Below, in pieces: positions 9,050 to 17,793 of a DNA stretch of 64,000 nucleotides. This DNA comes from Actinocrispum wychmicini. GTDB taxonomy: Bacteria; Actinomycetota; Actinomycetes; Mycobacteriales; Pseudonocardiaceae. Numbering within the stretch: the stretch's first letter is position 1; every line of letters starts with the position of its first letter. The notes under the pieces are model-generated. The model had not been told where the DNA came from. It was given only the letters and a program-made list of their open reading frames with translations, and made no database searches. Location of the stretch: NCBI RefSeq assembly GCF_004345645.1, contig NZ_SLWS01000003.1, positions 310,001 through 374,000 of the forward strand, written 5' to 3'. The position numbers and the translations under genes are program-made.

Positions 9050-9279
9050 GCGAAACCGTGCTCGACCTGGACGCCACCATCGCCCAGTACGCCACCTTTT
9101 CCTTCGACGACGAGACACCCCTGTTGGACGTCGGCCTGGAGTCGCTGGCGCTCCTGCGGTTGGCCGTGGAGGTGGCCACGGACGACGACGCGGAGATCGA
9201 CGCCACCCGGCTGGTCGACCTGCGTACGGTCGCCGACCTCAAAGGCTGGCTGACCGACCTGAGTGGAGGCACTCGATGA
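9046..9279 (+). CDS. Stand-alone acyl/peptidyl carrier protein
   Basis: 77 residues with the helix-II phosphopantetheine motif DVGLESLALLRL; Ser33 is the expected attachment site. Acidic, as is usual for carriers. It overlaps the SARP gene by ATGA on one side and the NRPS gene by ATGA on the other, so it is made together with the C-A-T protein and may carry the acyl donor or a tailored residue for it. The Asp before the serine in the usual DSL is Glu here (ESL), which other carriers also show. Confidence 0.85.
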   Translation: MSETVLDLDATIAQYATFSFDDETPLLDVGLESLALLRLAVEVATDDDAEIDATRLVDLRTVADLKGWLTDLSGGTR

Positions 9280-12200
9280 CTGCGCAAATGCTCGATCCTG
9301 CAAGCAGATCTTCGGTGCTGAAGCTCACCGAGTCACAAAAAGGACTGCTCGTGGTGGACGGCCTGGTGCCGACCCGCGAGATCTACAACCAGGTGGGCCG
9401 GTTCGACATCGACCCGTCGATCCCGGCGGAGACCGTGGCGGACGCCGTCCTGGCCCTGATCACCGTGCAGCCCGCGATCCGGCAGACCTTCAGCCGGTTC
9501 CCGGAGCTGCACGGCGTGCTCAACGAGCCGCCGGCCCGCGCCGACCTGCCGCTGGACGTGGTGGAAGCCACTCCCGAGTCCTTTGAGGACGAGGTGCTGG
9601 CCAGTGCGGTCCGGATCGGCCGGCCGCCGTTCGACCTGGAGGCCGGGCCGTGCTACCGGTTCAGCTACGTCCGGCGGACCGACGGCGGGGACTCGGCGCT
9701 GCTGTTCTGCTCGCACCACGTGGTGTGCGACGGCGTCTCGATCCCACCGGTCGTCCGTGACCTCGAAGCGGCGCTGACCGGGAAGCTGGTCGGCGAGGCG
9801 GTCGACAAACTGCGCGCGACCCGTGAGTCCTCGTTCCTGAAGGAGTTGCGCGCCCAGGACCGCGCGTCCACCGACGAGCAGCTGGGCGACCGCGCCAAGG
9901 TCTGGGCCGAGCAACTGCGGGACGTGCCGCCGCTGGTGATCAACCCGAAGCCGAACCGCCCGGTGGAGACCGCGTTCAGCGGCGGCCGGGTGGAGTGGCA
10001 CCTCAGCGACGCGGACAACGAGCTGTTCCGGGAGACGTGCAAGCGACTCGGTGTGAGCCCGTTCGTCCTGTTCACCTCGATCTACGGCGCGGCGGTCGCA
10101 CGGCACGGCGCCGTGTCGACGGTCCTGGTCGGCAGCCCGTTCATGGCAAGGCGCACGATCGGCGCGTTCGACCTGTGCGGATTCTTCGTCAACACGTTGC
10201 CGGTCACGGTCGACGTGGACTGGAACCGGACGTTCGACGAGCACGCCGGCAAGGTCGTCCGCGCCTCGGTCGACCACTGTCGCTCCAATGTGGACATCGC
10301 GTTCACGCAACTGGTGGCGCACGCCCAGCCGGACCGCACGACCAACCGCAACCCGTTGTTCTCGTGCATGCTCGCCATGCAGGACACTGTGGAACTCAAG
10401 TCCGGCAACGCCGTACGCGGTGTGCGTGAACCTGGCAACGGCACGGCCAAGTTCGACCTGTGGCTCGGTTGCACGCCGATCGACGGCCGGTGGCTGCTGG
10501 AACTGGAGTACGACCGCGAACTGGTCTCCCCGGCGGTGGCCGACGGCCTGCTCGACTCGATCCGGACGGCGCTGCGGCGCGCTCTGGCCGACGGCTCCCG
10601 AACGATCGCGGACCTGTTCACCGACTCGTCCGGGGCGGCGAGCCTGCGTACCGACGGATACCCCGCCCGGGTACCGGCGGCGACGCTCACCGAATGGCTG
10701 TCGGCCAGTGCCGAGCGGCACGCCGACGCCATCGCGATCGAGGAACCCGCCGGCCGGATGAGCTACCGCGAACTGGCGGACGCGGCCCGTAAGGCGGCCG
10801 AAGGGCTGTCCCGGGCGGGTGTCGCGGCCGGTGACGTGGTCGGGCTGTGCGTGGACTCGTTGAGCGAGGTCACGATCGCGATCCTGGCGATCCTCCGGTG
10901 CGGCGCCGCGTACCTGCCCTTGGAGGCGGGCCTGCCGGTCGACCGGCTGGCGTACATGGTCCGCCAGGCGGGGTGTCGGGCCGTCATCGGCGACGCCGGG
11001 GAGTTGGACGGCGTGGCCGCGTTGCGATTGGCGGATCTGATGGCGGACGGGGTGGCCGCGCCGGCCATCGCCGCGCCGGACGCGGGCCGCCCGGCCTACG
11101 TGACGTACACGTCCGGTTCCACGGGCCTGCCCAAAGGTGTGCAGATGGGCCAGGGCCCGTTGGCGAACCTCAGTGGGTGGCAGATCTCCGCGTTGGAGAT
11201 GGGCGCGCACACCCGGTTCCTGCAGTACGCGCCACTCGGGTTCGACGTGTCGTTCCAGGAGATCGTTCCGACGCTCGCCGCCGGTGGCACGGTCGTGTCC
11301 CGTGAGCCCGCCGACCGGCGGGACTTCCCCGCGTTAGTCCGTCGGGTCGCCGAGACCCGTGTGACGCACATCTATCTGCCAGTGGCCGCGTTGCGTCCGT
11401 TCGTGCAGAGCGCGCTCACGCGTAAGACGCTGTTCCCGGCGCTGCGGTACTTGTGCGTGTCCGGTGAGCAGTTGATGGTCGACGACGAGACCCGCCGATT
11501 CTTCGACGCCCACCCGCATTGTGTGCTGGTCAACCTGTACGGCCCGACCGAGACGCACGCGGTGACCACCCACCGACTGTCCACAGCGGACTCGGCGTGG
11601 ACCGCGCACGTGCCGATCGGCCTGCCACTGGCGGGGGTCGCGGCGTACGTCGCCGACGTGACCGGGCACCTCGCCCCGGCCGGTGTCCCCGGTGAGCTGT
11701 ACCTGGGCGGCGCCTGCCCGGCCGACGGGTACGTCAACGATCCGGAGCGGAGCTCCGCTCGGTTTGTCCCGGACCGGTTCGCCGGTGTGTACGGCGCTGT
11801 CATGTACCGCACCGGCGACCTGGTGATGCGGGACGAGCGAGGCGCGTTGGTGTTCCTCGGCCGCGACGACACCCAGGTGAAGATCCGCGGCTACCGGATC
11901 GAACTCGGCGAGATCGAGTCCGCCGCCAACACACTTCCGGGTGTCATCCAGGCGGTCGCGGCGGCACACGGCGAAGGCGCAGAGCGCGAACTGCTGTTGT
12001 TCCTGCTCACCGACAACCCCATCGACGACGTCGGCGACCGGCTGGCCGAGCGGCTGCCGTCGTACATGGTGCCGGCGCGGATCTTCGACATCGAGAAGGT
12101 GCCGACCACCGGGTCCGGCAAGACCGACCGGGACGCCCTGGTCGAGCTGGCCAAGGAGCGGATGGCCGAGCAGAACGCGTCGTCCGCCGTCACCACCGAC

Positions 12201-12434
12201 TACCTGGACGACCTGGAGCGCGAACTGGCCGAGATCTGGGCCGGACTGCTTGGGGTGGACGGGATTCCGCGCGACCGGCCAGTGCTCGCGTACGGCGCGC
12301 ACTCGCTCAACATCTTCACCGCGTTGGCCCAGGTCCAGCAGCAGTACGGGGTGGCCGCGCCGGTCGTGGACTTCTTCCGGTCACCGACCATCGCCACGTT
12401 GGCCGACCTGGTCCGGGCGGGGGTGTCGGCATGA
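9276..12434 (+). CDS. NRPS module C-A-T
   Basis: 1052 residues. Condensation domain about 1-435 with an intact active-site motif FCSHHVVCDGVSIPP. Adenylation domain about 455-940 with YVTYTSGSTGLPKG, NLYGPTETHAV, YRTGDLV, GYRIELGEIES and the catalytic lysine in TTGSGKTDRDAL. Carrier domain about 970-1048, with the Ppant serine in YGAHSLNIF. By-eye alignment to GrsA gives specificity residues D-V-Q-Y-C-S-L-A-V-K. The D-V-Q opening recalls proline-type and other cyclic imino acid pockets, but this is a weak guess. The ATG at 9276 overlaps the carrier gene. A TTA codon is at 11334. There is no epimerisation or thioesterase domain, so it passes its product to another protein, most simply the C-T-TE protein at 25842. 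Confidence 0.92.
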   Translation: MTAQMLDPASRSSVLKLTESQKGLLVVDGLVPTREIYNQVGRFDIDPSIPAETVADAVLALITVQPAIRQTFSRFPELHGVLNEPPARADLPLDVVEATPESFEDEVLASAVRIGRPPFDLEAGPCYRFSYVRRTDGGDSALLFCSHHVVCDGVSIPPVVRDLEAALTGKLVGEAVDKLRATRESSFLKELRAQDRASTDEQLGDRAKVWAEQLRDVPPLVINPKPNRPVETAFSGGRVEWHLSDADNELFRETCKRLGVSPFVLFTSIYGAAVARHGAVSTVLVGSPFMARRTIGAFDLCGFFVNTLPVTVDVDWNRTFDEHAGKVVRASVDHCRSNVDIAFTQLVAHAQPDRTTNRNPLFSCMLAMQDTVELKSGNAVRGVREPGNGTAKFDLWLGCTPIDGRWLLELEYDRELVSPAVADGLLDSIRTALRRALADGSRTIADLFTDSSGAASLRTDGYPARVPAATLTEWLSASAERHADAIAIEEPAGRMSYRELADAARKAAEGLSRAGVAAGDVVGLCVDSLSEVTIAILAILRCGAAYLPLEAGLPVDRLAYMVRQAGCRAVIGDAGELDGVAALRLADLMADGVAAPAIAAPDAGRPAYVTYTSGSTGLPKGVQMGQGPLANLSGWQISALEMGAHTRFLQYAPLGFDVSFQEIVPTLAAGGTVVSREPADRRDFPALVRRVAETRVTHIYLPVAALRPFVQSALTRKTLFPALRYLCVSGEQLMVDDETRRFFDAHPHCVLVNLYGPTETHAVTTHRLSTADSAWTAHVPIGLPLAGVAAYVADVTGHLAPAGVPGELYLGGACPADGYVNDPERSSARFVPDRFAGVYGAVMYRTGDLVMRDERGALVFLGRDDTQVKIRGYRIELGEIESAANTLPGVIQAVAAAHGEGAERELLLFLLTDNPIDDVGDRLAERLPSYMVPARIFDIEKVPTTGSGKTDRDALVELAKERMAEQNASSAVTTDYLDDLERELAEIWAGLLGVDGIPRDRPVLAYGAHSLNIFTALAQVQQQYGVAAPVVDFFRSPTIATLADLVRAGVSA

Positions 12435-13141
12435 GCCCGCAACTCGGTCGCCTGATCCCGTTGATGCGCGGCAAGGACAAGCCGACCTGCCTGATGATTC
12501 CCGGGGCCGGCGGCGGACTGGCGCCGTACCTGCGGCTCGCCGGCTTCCTCGGGCAGACCTACAACGTGTACGCGGTGCGCGCGGCCGGCCTGGTGCCGGA
12601 CGAGCCACCGGAGACCAGCGTGCAGGCGATGACGGACGGCGTGCTCACCGCGCTCGACTCGTTGGTGCCGGACGTGGTGTTCGGCTGGTCGATGGGCGGC
12701 ACCATCGCGTGGGAGGTGTGCGTCGCGCTCGCCGCACACCAGCCGCGTCTGGTGATGATCGACTGTTCCCCGTTCCGGCTGCCGCACAATCCGGCCCGCG
12801 ACGAGGCCACCCTGCGTCGAATCGTGGGGATGCTGGGTACTCGGCCGGACGAGAACACGTTGGCCCGGGTCACACAGACGTTCCACGCCCACGTCAAGGC
12901 GTTGACGGACTTCGAGACCTCCCGGCGGTACGACGGCCCGGCGCAGTTGTTGGTCTGCACCGGGGAAAGTGACCTGGTCGACCGCGCCTCGGCGATCGAA
13001 CGCTGGCAGTCGCTCGCGCCCGACCTGCGGCTGGGGACCGTGCCCACGGACCACTTCGGTGTGTTCGAGCCCGAGCACCTGCCCCGGCTCACCGAGCCGA
13101 TCGGGGAGTTCCTCGAAATGCCCGCGGGGGTGGCGGGATGA
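12431..13141 (+). CDS. Type II thioesterase (alpha/beta hydrolase)
   Basis: 236 residues with the nucleophile elbow VFGWSMGGTIAWE, an Asp in CTGESDLVDRA and the catalytic His in TDHFGVF, the normal order for NRPS editing thioesterases. Such enzymes strip stalled or wrong acyl groups from carrier arms; with six carriers in the cluster one is expected. It overlaps the NRPS by four bases (ATGA) and the following SDR by four bases. It could also release a product from one of the free-standing carriers. Confidence 0.85.
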   Translation: MSPQLGRLIPLMRGKDKPTCLMIPGAGGGLAPYLRLAGFLGQTYNVYAVRAAGLVPDEPPETSVQAMTDGVLTALDSLVPDVVFGWSMGGTIAWEVCVALAAHQPRLVMIDCSPFRLPHNPARDEATLRRIVGMLGTRPDENTLARVTQTFHAHVKALTDFETSRRYDGPAQLLVCTGESDLVDRASAIERWQSLAPDLRLGTVPTDHFGVFEPEHLPRLTEPIGEFLEMPAGVAG

Positions 13142-13869
13142 GGGAACAGGTTGCCGTCGTCAGCGGCGGCACGCGCGGTATCGGGCTGGCCCTGAGCCGT
13201 CGCCTGGTCAAGCTCGGCCACCGGGTCGTCGCCCTGTACCGCGGCGACGACACCGGGGCGGCGGCCGCGGCGACCGAGTTGGGCCCGATGCTTCGCGTCC
13301 TGCGCGCTGACGTCGGCGACCCGGCGGCGGTCGCCGAGGTGGGGGAACAGGTCCTGGCTTCGTATGGCCCGCCGCAGGTGCTGGTTAACAATGCCGGCCG
13401 CAACGTCGACCGGCCGTTCCTCCAGATGGACGTCGACGACTGGCGCCAGGTGATCGACACCAACCTCAACGGCGCCTTCTACCTCACCAAGGCGTTCGCG
13501 CCGGCCATGACCGAAGGCTCGATCGTGAACATCGGTGCAACCACAGGGATCCGCCCGCGCCTCAACGGCGCCAACTACTGCGCCAGCAAAGCCGGACTCC
13601 TGCAGCTCACCAAGTGCCTGGCCCTGGAACTGGCGCCCCGGATCCGGGTGAACTGCCTGATCCCCGGCATGACCAGAACGCCCGAGCTGACCACCCGGTT
13701 TCATCTGGACGACCCGGCCGCGCTGGCGAAAGTGCTCGGCGAGATCCCCCTGGCCCGGCTCGGCACCGCCGACGACGTGGCCGACGCCCTGGAGTTCCTG
13801 ATCGGCCCCGGCGGCGCGTACGTGACCGGCCAGAAGCTGATCGTCGACGGAGGGCAGTACATGTGGTAG
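13138..13869 (+). CDS. Short-chain dehydrogenase/reductase (FabG-like) with altered catalytic Ser
   Basis: 243 residues. It has the NAD(P)-binding SGGTRGIG at 9-16, NNAG at 84-87 and the YxxxK motif as YCASK (Tyr147, Lys151). In FabG the triad serine lies in IGSVVG; here the matching stretch is NIGATTG, so that position is Ala134, with Thr135 beside it. The DNA reads GGT GCA ACC ACA, so this is not a misreading of frame. FabG-like enzymes reduce 3-oxoacyl-ACP or oxidise 3-hydroxyacyl-ACP. Without the serine the enzyme may be slow, may use the threonine, or may do another reaction. It overlaps the genes on both sides. Confidence 0.85.
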   Translation: MREQVAVVSGGTRGIGLALSRRLVKLGHRVVALYRGDDTGAAAAATELGPMLRVLRADVGDPAAVAEVGEQVLASYGPPQVLVNNAGRNVDRPFLQMDVDDWRQVIDTNLNGAFYLTKAFAPAMTEGSIVNIGATTGIRPRLNGANYCASKAGLLQLTKCLALELAPRIRVNCLIPGMTRTPELTTRFHLDDPAALAKVLGEIPLARLGTADDVADALEFLIGPGGAYVTGQKLIVDGGQYMW

Positions 13870-15098
13870 CGGACATTTTGGCGCTGGCTGAGCAAGCGCG
13901 GGCGAAAGCGCCCGCGCCCGGCGATGACCGGTACACGGTCTACTGCGAAGCGCTCGCCGAGTACCTGGAGAAGGACTGGGACCGTGTCCTGCAGGCCAAC
14001 GCCGAAGACCTGGCCCGAGCGACGCAACGCGGCCTGCCGCCGGCGTTGCTGGACCGGCTCAGCCTGGGCGAGAACCACCTGCGTCAGCTCGTGGCGCTCG
14101 CCCAGGAGGTCGGCGCGGCGCTGCCGTCGGTGACCTCACCGCAGGAGGCGTCACAGGCATTGGGAACCGCGCGAATCCGGCGGATCCCGAAGCCGCTCGG
14201 TGTGCTCCTGATGATCTACGAGGCCCGGCCGACCGTGACCATCGAGGGCGCGCTGCTGCCGGTGGCCGTCGGCAACGTGACGATTCTGCGTGGTGGCACG
14301 GAAATGGCCGCGACAAGCGCCGCGTTGGGCGAGATCGCGGCCGAGGCCACGGCTGCGGCGGGACTGCCGGACGGCATGGTCCAGGTGTTGACGGACGGCG
14401 ACCGGGCCGTGGTGCGGGAGCTGCTCAAGCGACACGAGGTGATCGACGCGTTGATCCCCCGCGGCAGCCCGTCGCTGATCGAGCACTGCCGGACCACGTC
14501 GACGATCCCGGTCATCGCCAGCGGCGGTGGTGTGAACCACCTGTACGTCGACGCGGACGTCGATCTCGACCTGGCGGCGCGGATCGCGGTGGACAGCAAG
14601 CTCGCCGAGCCGACCGCCTGCAACACGTTGGAAATGGTGTTGGCGCACAAGGAGATTGCCGCGAAGTTCGTGGCAGCGCTGACCGGCTTGAACTCCGGGA
14701 TGACGCTGCGGACGGATCCGGCGTTGGGTGGGGACGAACCTCTTGAGCCGCACGACAATGGCCGGGAGTTCCTGGACCGGACCCTGGGTGTGCGCGTGGT
14801 GTCCGGATTGGACGAAGCGGTCGGGCACATCCGCCGGTACGGCTCGCGGCACACCGAAGGCGTGGTCGCGACCCGGCGTGAGGTTGTGGACGCGTTCCTG
14901 CGGGCGGTGGACGCTGCGGCGCTGGTGGTGAACGGATCGCTGCGGCTGCACGACGGTCCGACCATGCGGCTCGGTCCGGAACTGTCCATCAGCACCGGAC
15001 GGTTGCACGTGCGCGGCCCGGTGGGGTTGGCCGCGTTGCTCACCTACAGCTGGGGAATCGAAGGCAACGGCACACTACGAGGGGAGGGGGCGCGATGA
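13863..15098 (+). CDS. ProA-like gamma-glutamyl phosphate reductase / acyl-reducing aldehyde dehydrogenase
   Basis: 411 residues of the glutamate-5-semialdehyde dehydrogenase family. Landmarks are GVLLMIYEARPTVTIEGALL (111-130), ILRGGTEMA, LIPRGSPSLIEHC, PVIASGGGVNHLYVD and the catalytic cysteine Cys253 in PTACNTLE. ProA reduces an acyl phosphate to an aldehyde through a thioester. No ProB kinase is in the window, so here it may reduce a phosphate made elsewhere, or a carrier thioester from one of the adjacent ACPs. It starts at the GTG 13863, overlapping the SDR stop, and overlaps the following ACP by four bases. This tight link to an ACP suggests a cluster role rather than housekeeping proline synthesis. 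Confidence 0.85.
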   Translation: MVADILALAEQARAKAPAPGDDRYTVYCEALAEYLEKDWDRVLQANAEDLARATQRGLPPALLDRLSLGENHLRQLVALAQEVGAALPSVTSPQEASQALGTARIRRIPKPLGVLLMIYEARPTVTIEGALLPVAVGNVTILRGGTEMAATSAALGEIAAEATAAAGLPDGMVQVLTDGDRAVVRELLKRHEVIDALIPRGSPSLIEHCRTTSTIPVIASGGGVNHLYVDADVDLDLAARIAVDSKLAEPTACNTLEMVLAHKEIAAKFVAALTGLNSGMTLRTDPALGGDEPLEPHDNGREFLDRTLGVRVVSGLDEAVGHIRRYGSRHTEGVVATRREVVDAFLRAVDAAALVVNGSLRLHDGPTMRLGPELSISTGRLHVRGPVGLAALLTYSWGIEGNGTLRGEGAR

Positions 15099-15355
15099 CT
15101 CGCAGGGACGAGGTGAGTCTCGCGGTGCGGCGGATCGTGCTACTGGAGTCCCGGTTGTCGGTGGACCCGGCGGAGATCACCGAGGTCGAGCCGCTCAACG
15201 GCCGGCTGTTGAAGATCAGCTCGCTCGGTTTCCTCGGCATGCTGGTGCGGCTGGAGGACGAACTGGACGTGACGCTGCCGGACAACCTGTTCGTGAACCG
15301 GACGTTCACCACCGTCGCCGACCTGGTCGACGTGATCGCCGGGGAGGTCCGGTGA
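15095..15355 (+). CDS. Acyl carrier protein
   Basis: 86 residues. The carrier motif reads LKISSLGFLGMLVRLEDEL, with Ser43 the likely Ppant site in place of the usual DSL; the C-terminal half (LPDNLFVNRTFTTVADLVDVI) is typical helix III/IV. It sits between the ProA-like reductase and the TrpB2-like enzyme with four-base overlaps on both sides, suggesting that both enzymes may act on its cargo. The unusual SSL motif leaves some doubt about which PPTase modifies it. Confidence 0.8.
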   Translation: MTRRDEVSLAVRRIVLLESRLSVDPAEITEVEPLNGRLLKISSLGFLGMLVRLEDELDVTLPDNLFVNRTFTTVADLVDVIAGEVR

Positions 15356-16647
15356 ACGCCTGGCGCAGTGTCCTGCCGCACCTGGGATACGACCTGCCGC
15401 CCGACCTGAGCCCGCCGAACACCACCGGTCCCGTCACCACGCAACTGCCGCTGGAACTGGTGCGCCAAAGCGTGTCGAAGCGGGAGTGGTGGCCGATTCC
15501 GGAGCCGGTGGCGGAGCTGTACCGGCAGTACCGGCCGACGCCGCTATGGCGGGCGACCCGGTTCGAGGCCGAAGTGGGCGCCAAGGTCCCGATCTACGTG
15601 AAGTACGAAGGCGGGAACCTGTCCGGCAGCCACAAGCTGACCACCGCACTGGCTCAGGCGCACTACTACAAGCAGGCGGGTGTCCGTGAGCTGGTGACGG
15701 GCACCGGCGCCGGCCAGTGGGGTACCGCGCTGGCGGCGGCGTGCGCGGCCTTTGGCTTGTCCTGCACGGTGTTCATGGTCGACAAGAGCCTGCGGGCGAA
15801 GCCGTACCGAGGCAGCCTGATGCGTCTGCTGGGCGCCGAGCTGCACGCCAGCCCGAGCCGGTTGACCGAGGTCGGAGTTCGTGGCGAGCAGGGCAACAGC
15901 CTCGCGTTGGCCATCGGCGAGGCCGTCGAGTACGCCCGGCAGGCCCCGGATCGCGCGTTCTGTATCGGCAGTGGCGAGACGTACAGCATCCTGCACCAGT
16001 CGGTGATCGGCCTGGAGGCGGCGGCGCAGCTGGACGGGCCGGTGGACCACGTGATCGGCTGTGTCGGCGCCGGGTCGAACTTCGGTGGGCTCGCCCTGCC
16101 GTTCTTCGCTCGGCACCAGGCCGGCGAAGCCGAACTGCCGACCCTGCTCGCGGTCGAGTCCACCGCGACACCCAAGCTGTCCCAGGGGGTTTACGCCTAC
16201 GACGCCACGGATGCCACCGGAACCGGGCCAATGGAGGCGATGTACACGATCGGCGCCGGGTTCACCATCCCCGGTTCGCACTCCGCCGGGCTGCGGTTCC
16301 ACGCGGCGGCCAAGGTCCTGTCCGCGATGCGTCACCACGGTCAGATCGAGGCCACAGCCGTCGGCCAACGGGAGGCGTTGGAGGCTGGGCGGCGGTTCGC
16401 GTTGTCCGAACTCTGCCTGCCCGCGCCGGAATCCGGACATGCGCTCGCAGCGGCGGCGTCCGTCGCGAGTGGACAGTCTCGACGCGGGGTCCTGGTGTGT
16501 GTCAGCGGGCATGGGTTGTTGGACCTGTCCGCGTACGACGACCTGCTGGCCGGCTCGATCGAGAACGCACCCGCCGACGCCGAGGCGTTGCGGGCGGCGA
16601 CGGCCGCGCTTCGGCCGGTCGCCTTCGACCTGACGGGGGTGAGATGA
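15352..16647 (+). CDS. TrpB2-like PLP enzyme lacking the catalytic glutamate
   Basis: 431 residues aligned throughout with TrpB2-type tryptophan synthase beta chains: RPTPLWRAT, YEGGNLSGSHKLTTA (PLP Lys95), GQWGTALAAACAAFGL, KPYRGSLMRLLGAELHASPS, the phosphate loop GCVGAGSNFGG and the terminal SGHGLLDL. TrpB2 proteins carry TETGAGQWG, where the Glu activates indole. Here the DNA gives TGTGAGQWG, Gly117 in its place. Tryptophan synthesis is therefore unlikely. A beta-replacement or elimination with another nucleophile, perhaps on a carrier-bound or free serine-type substrate, is more likely. No TrpA partner is near. It overlaps the ACP by four bases and abuts the BtrH-carrier fusion. Confidence 0.88.
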   Translation: MNAWRSVLPHLGYDLPPDLSPPNTTGPVTTQLPLELVRQSVSKREWWPIPEPVAELYRQYRPTPLWRATRFEAEVGAKVPIYVKYEGGNLSGSHKLTTALAQAHYYKQAGVRELVTGTGAGQWGTALAAACAAFGLSCTVFMVDKSLRAKPYRGSLMRLLGAELHASPSRLTEVGVRGEQGNSLALAIGEAVEYARQAPDRAFCIGSGETYSILHQSVIGLEAAAQLDGPVDHVIGCVGAGSNFGGLALPFFARHQAGEAELPTLLAVESTATPKLSQGVYAYDATDATGTGPMEAMYTIGAGFTIPGSHSAGLRFHAAAKVLSAMRHHGQIEATAVGQREALEAGRRFALSELCLPAPESGHALAAAASVASGQSRRGVLVCVSGHGLLDLSAYDDLLAGSIENAPADAEALRAATAALRPVAFDLTGVR

Positions 16648-17793
16648 ATGAGCGTCCTGGAGACCAGGGACCAGCTGTGGTCGCCGGTTCTGGAAACGCT
16701 GTCCGCGCAAGCGCTTGACTGTATCCAAACTGGACTGTCCGCAGTGGTCGACCGGTTCTGTGGCGCGGGTGCGCACGTGGTGTTGGGCGCGCGCCAGGAG
16801 TTCGTGCCCAGGATCGAAGCGGGTCGCCCGCCGACCCTGGAGCCACCGGTTGACAAGCGGCTCGCCGAGGCACGCGAACTCGCTGGCCTGCACGTGACCG
16901 ACCGTCGGGACGGCCTGGACGGGCCGGCACTGCGCCGGTTCGCCGACGAGGCCGGACCGCTGTACGTGCTGTCCGACACGTTCACCATGTCCTGGACGCC
17001 GTATCGCGGCCAACGCCACATGGACCACAGCTACCTGCTGATCGGGTCGGGCGACCGGTACGCCGTCGTCGACCCGTACCACAACGACACCCAGTGGGGC
17101 CCGGCCCGGCCGGGTGTGTGGCGGTTGTCCAGCGCCGACCTGGATGCGGCGGTCGGCACGGGCGCGTCGGCGATGGTGATCAGCGCGGACGGCCTGCCAG
17201 ACATCGACCCCACCGCCATCCTGGCGGACAATGCGCGTAACCTCGCCGCCGCGTTGGACATCGCCGGGTACGTCGCGCACGTCAGGTCCGGTTTGGACAG
17301 TGTGGCGGCGATCGAGTCGCTGGTTCTGGACATCTGGATCCTGGGGCGGTCCCGGCTGCTGCACGCGGCCTGGCTGGACACTGTTCCAGGGATTCCAGCG
17401 GACGAGGTCCGGCGCCAGGCCGACGAGTGGCTCCGGCTGGCCGCCCAGTCCTACCTGGGCTTGCGCCGGGCCATCCGCGGCGAGCCGGTGCCGCCGTCGA
17501 TCCTTGACCGGTTCGAGGAACTCCTCGCCGAGGACGTCGAGGTCGCCGGTCGGCTCGCTGTCCGCGCGGCGGTTGTCGACGCGGTACGAACCGTCATGCG
17601 GGTCGACGACGTGTCGGTGACCTTCCGGGCGATGCCCGACTTCAGCTCGTTCCGCCTGGTCGACATTATCGAGCGGGTCGAGTCGCGGCTGGACCTCACC
17701 CTGGACGCCGAGGACCTGACCCTGGAGTCGTTGCACGACACCGATTCGCTGACCCACCTGTTCGTCACGGCCGCGGGGAGGGTCCGCCAGTGA
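16648..17793 (+). CDS. BtrH-like acyltransferase fused to a C-terminal carrier domain
   Basis: 381 residues. The N-terminal half resembles BtrH of butirosin, a papain-like acyltransferase that moves an acyl group from an ACP to an amine. A Cys-His-Asp set is visible as Cys25 (LDCIQTG), His127 (MDHSYLLIG) and Asp142 (YAVVDPY). A helical middle (about 180-300) follows. The last 75 residues look like a carrier: helix II PDFSSFRLVDIIERVES with Ser334 the probable Ppant site, then LDLTLDAEDLTLESLHDTDSLTHLF. I do not recall this fusion from a characterised pathway. The ATG comes directly after the TrpB2-like stop and the end overlaps the AMP ligase. The carrier part is the less certain half. Confidence 0.75.
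   Translation: MSVLETRDQLWSPVLETLSAQALDCIQTGLSAVVDRFCGAGAHVVLGARQEFVPRIEAGRPPTLEPPVDKRLAEARELAGLHVTDRRDGLDGPALRRFADEAGPLYVLSDTFTMSWTPYRGQRHMDHSYLLIGSGDRYAVVDPYHNDTQWGPARPGVWRLSSADLDAAVGTGASAMVISADGLPDIDPTAILADNARNLAAALDIAGYVAHVRSGLDSVAAIESLVLDIWILGRSRLLHAAWLDTVPGIPADEVRRQADEWLRLAAQSYLGLRRAIRGEPVPPSILDRFEELLAEDVEVAGRLAVRAAVVDAVRTVMRVDDVSVTFRAMPDFSSFRLVDIIERVESRLDLTLDAEDLTLESLHDTDSLTHLFVTAAGRVRQ

Noticed and set aside
9333..11210. 625-residue minus-strand open frame
   Set aside because: Antisense of the C and A domains of the NRPS; low-complexity composition.
15544..17757. 737-residue minus-strand open frame
   Set aside because: It is antisense to three well-supported genes (TrpB2-like, BtrH-carrier fusion); its product is Arg/Gly/Pro-rich with no motif, as expected in G+C-rich DNA.
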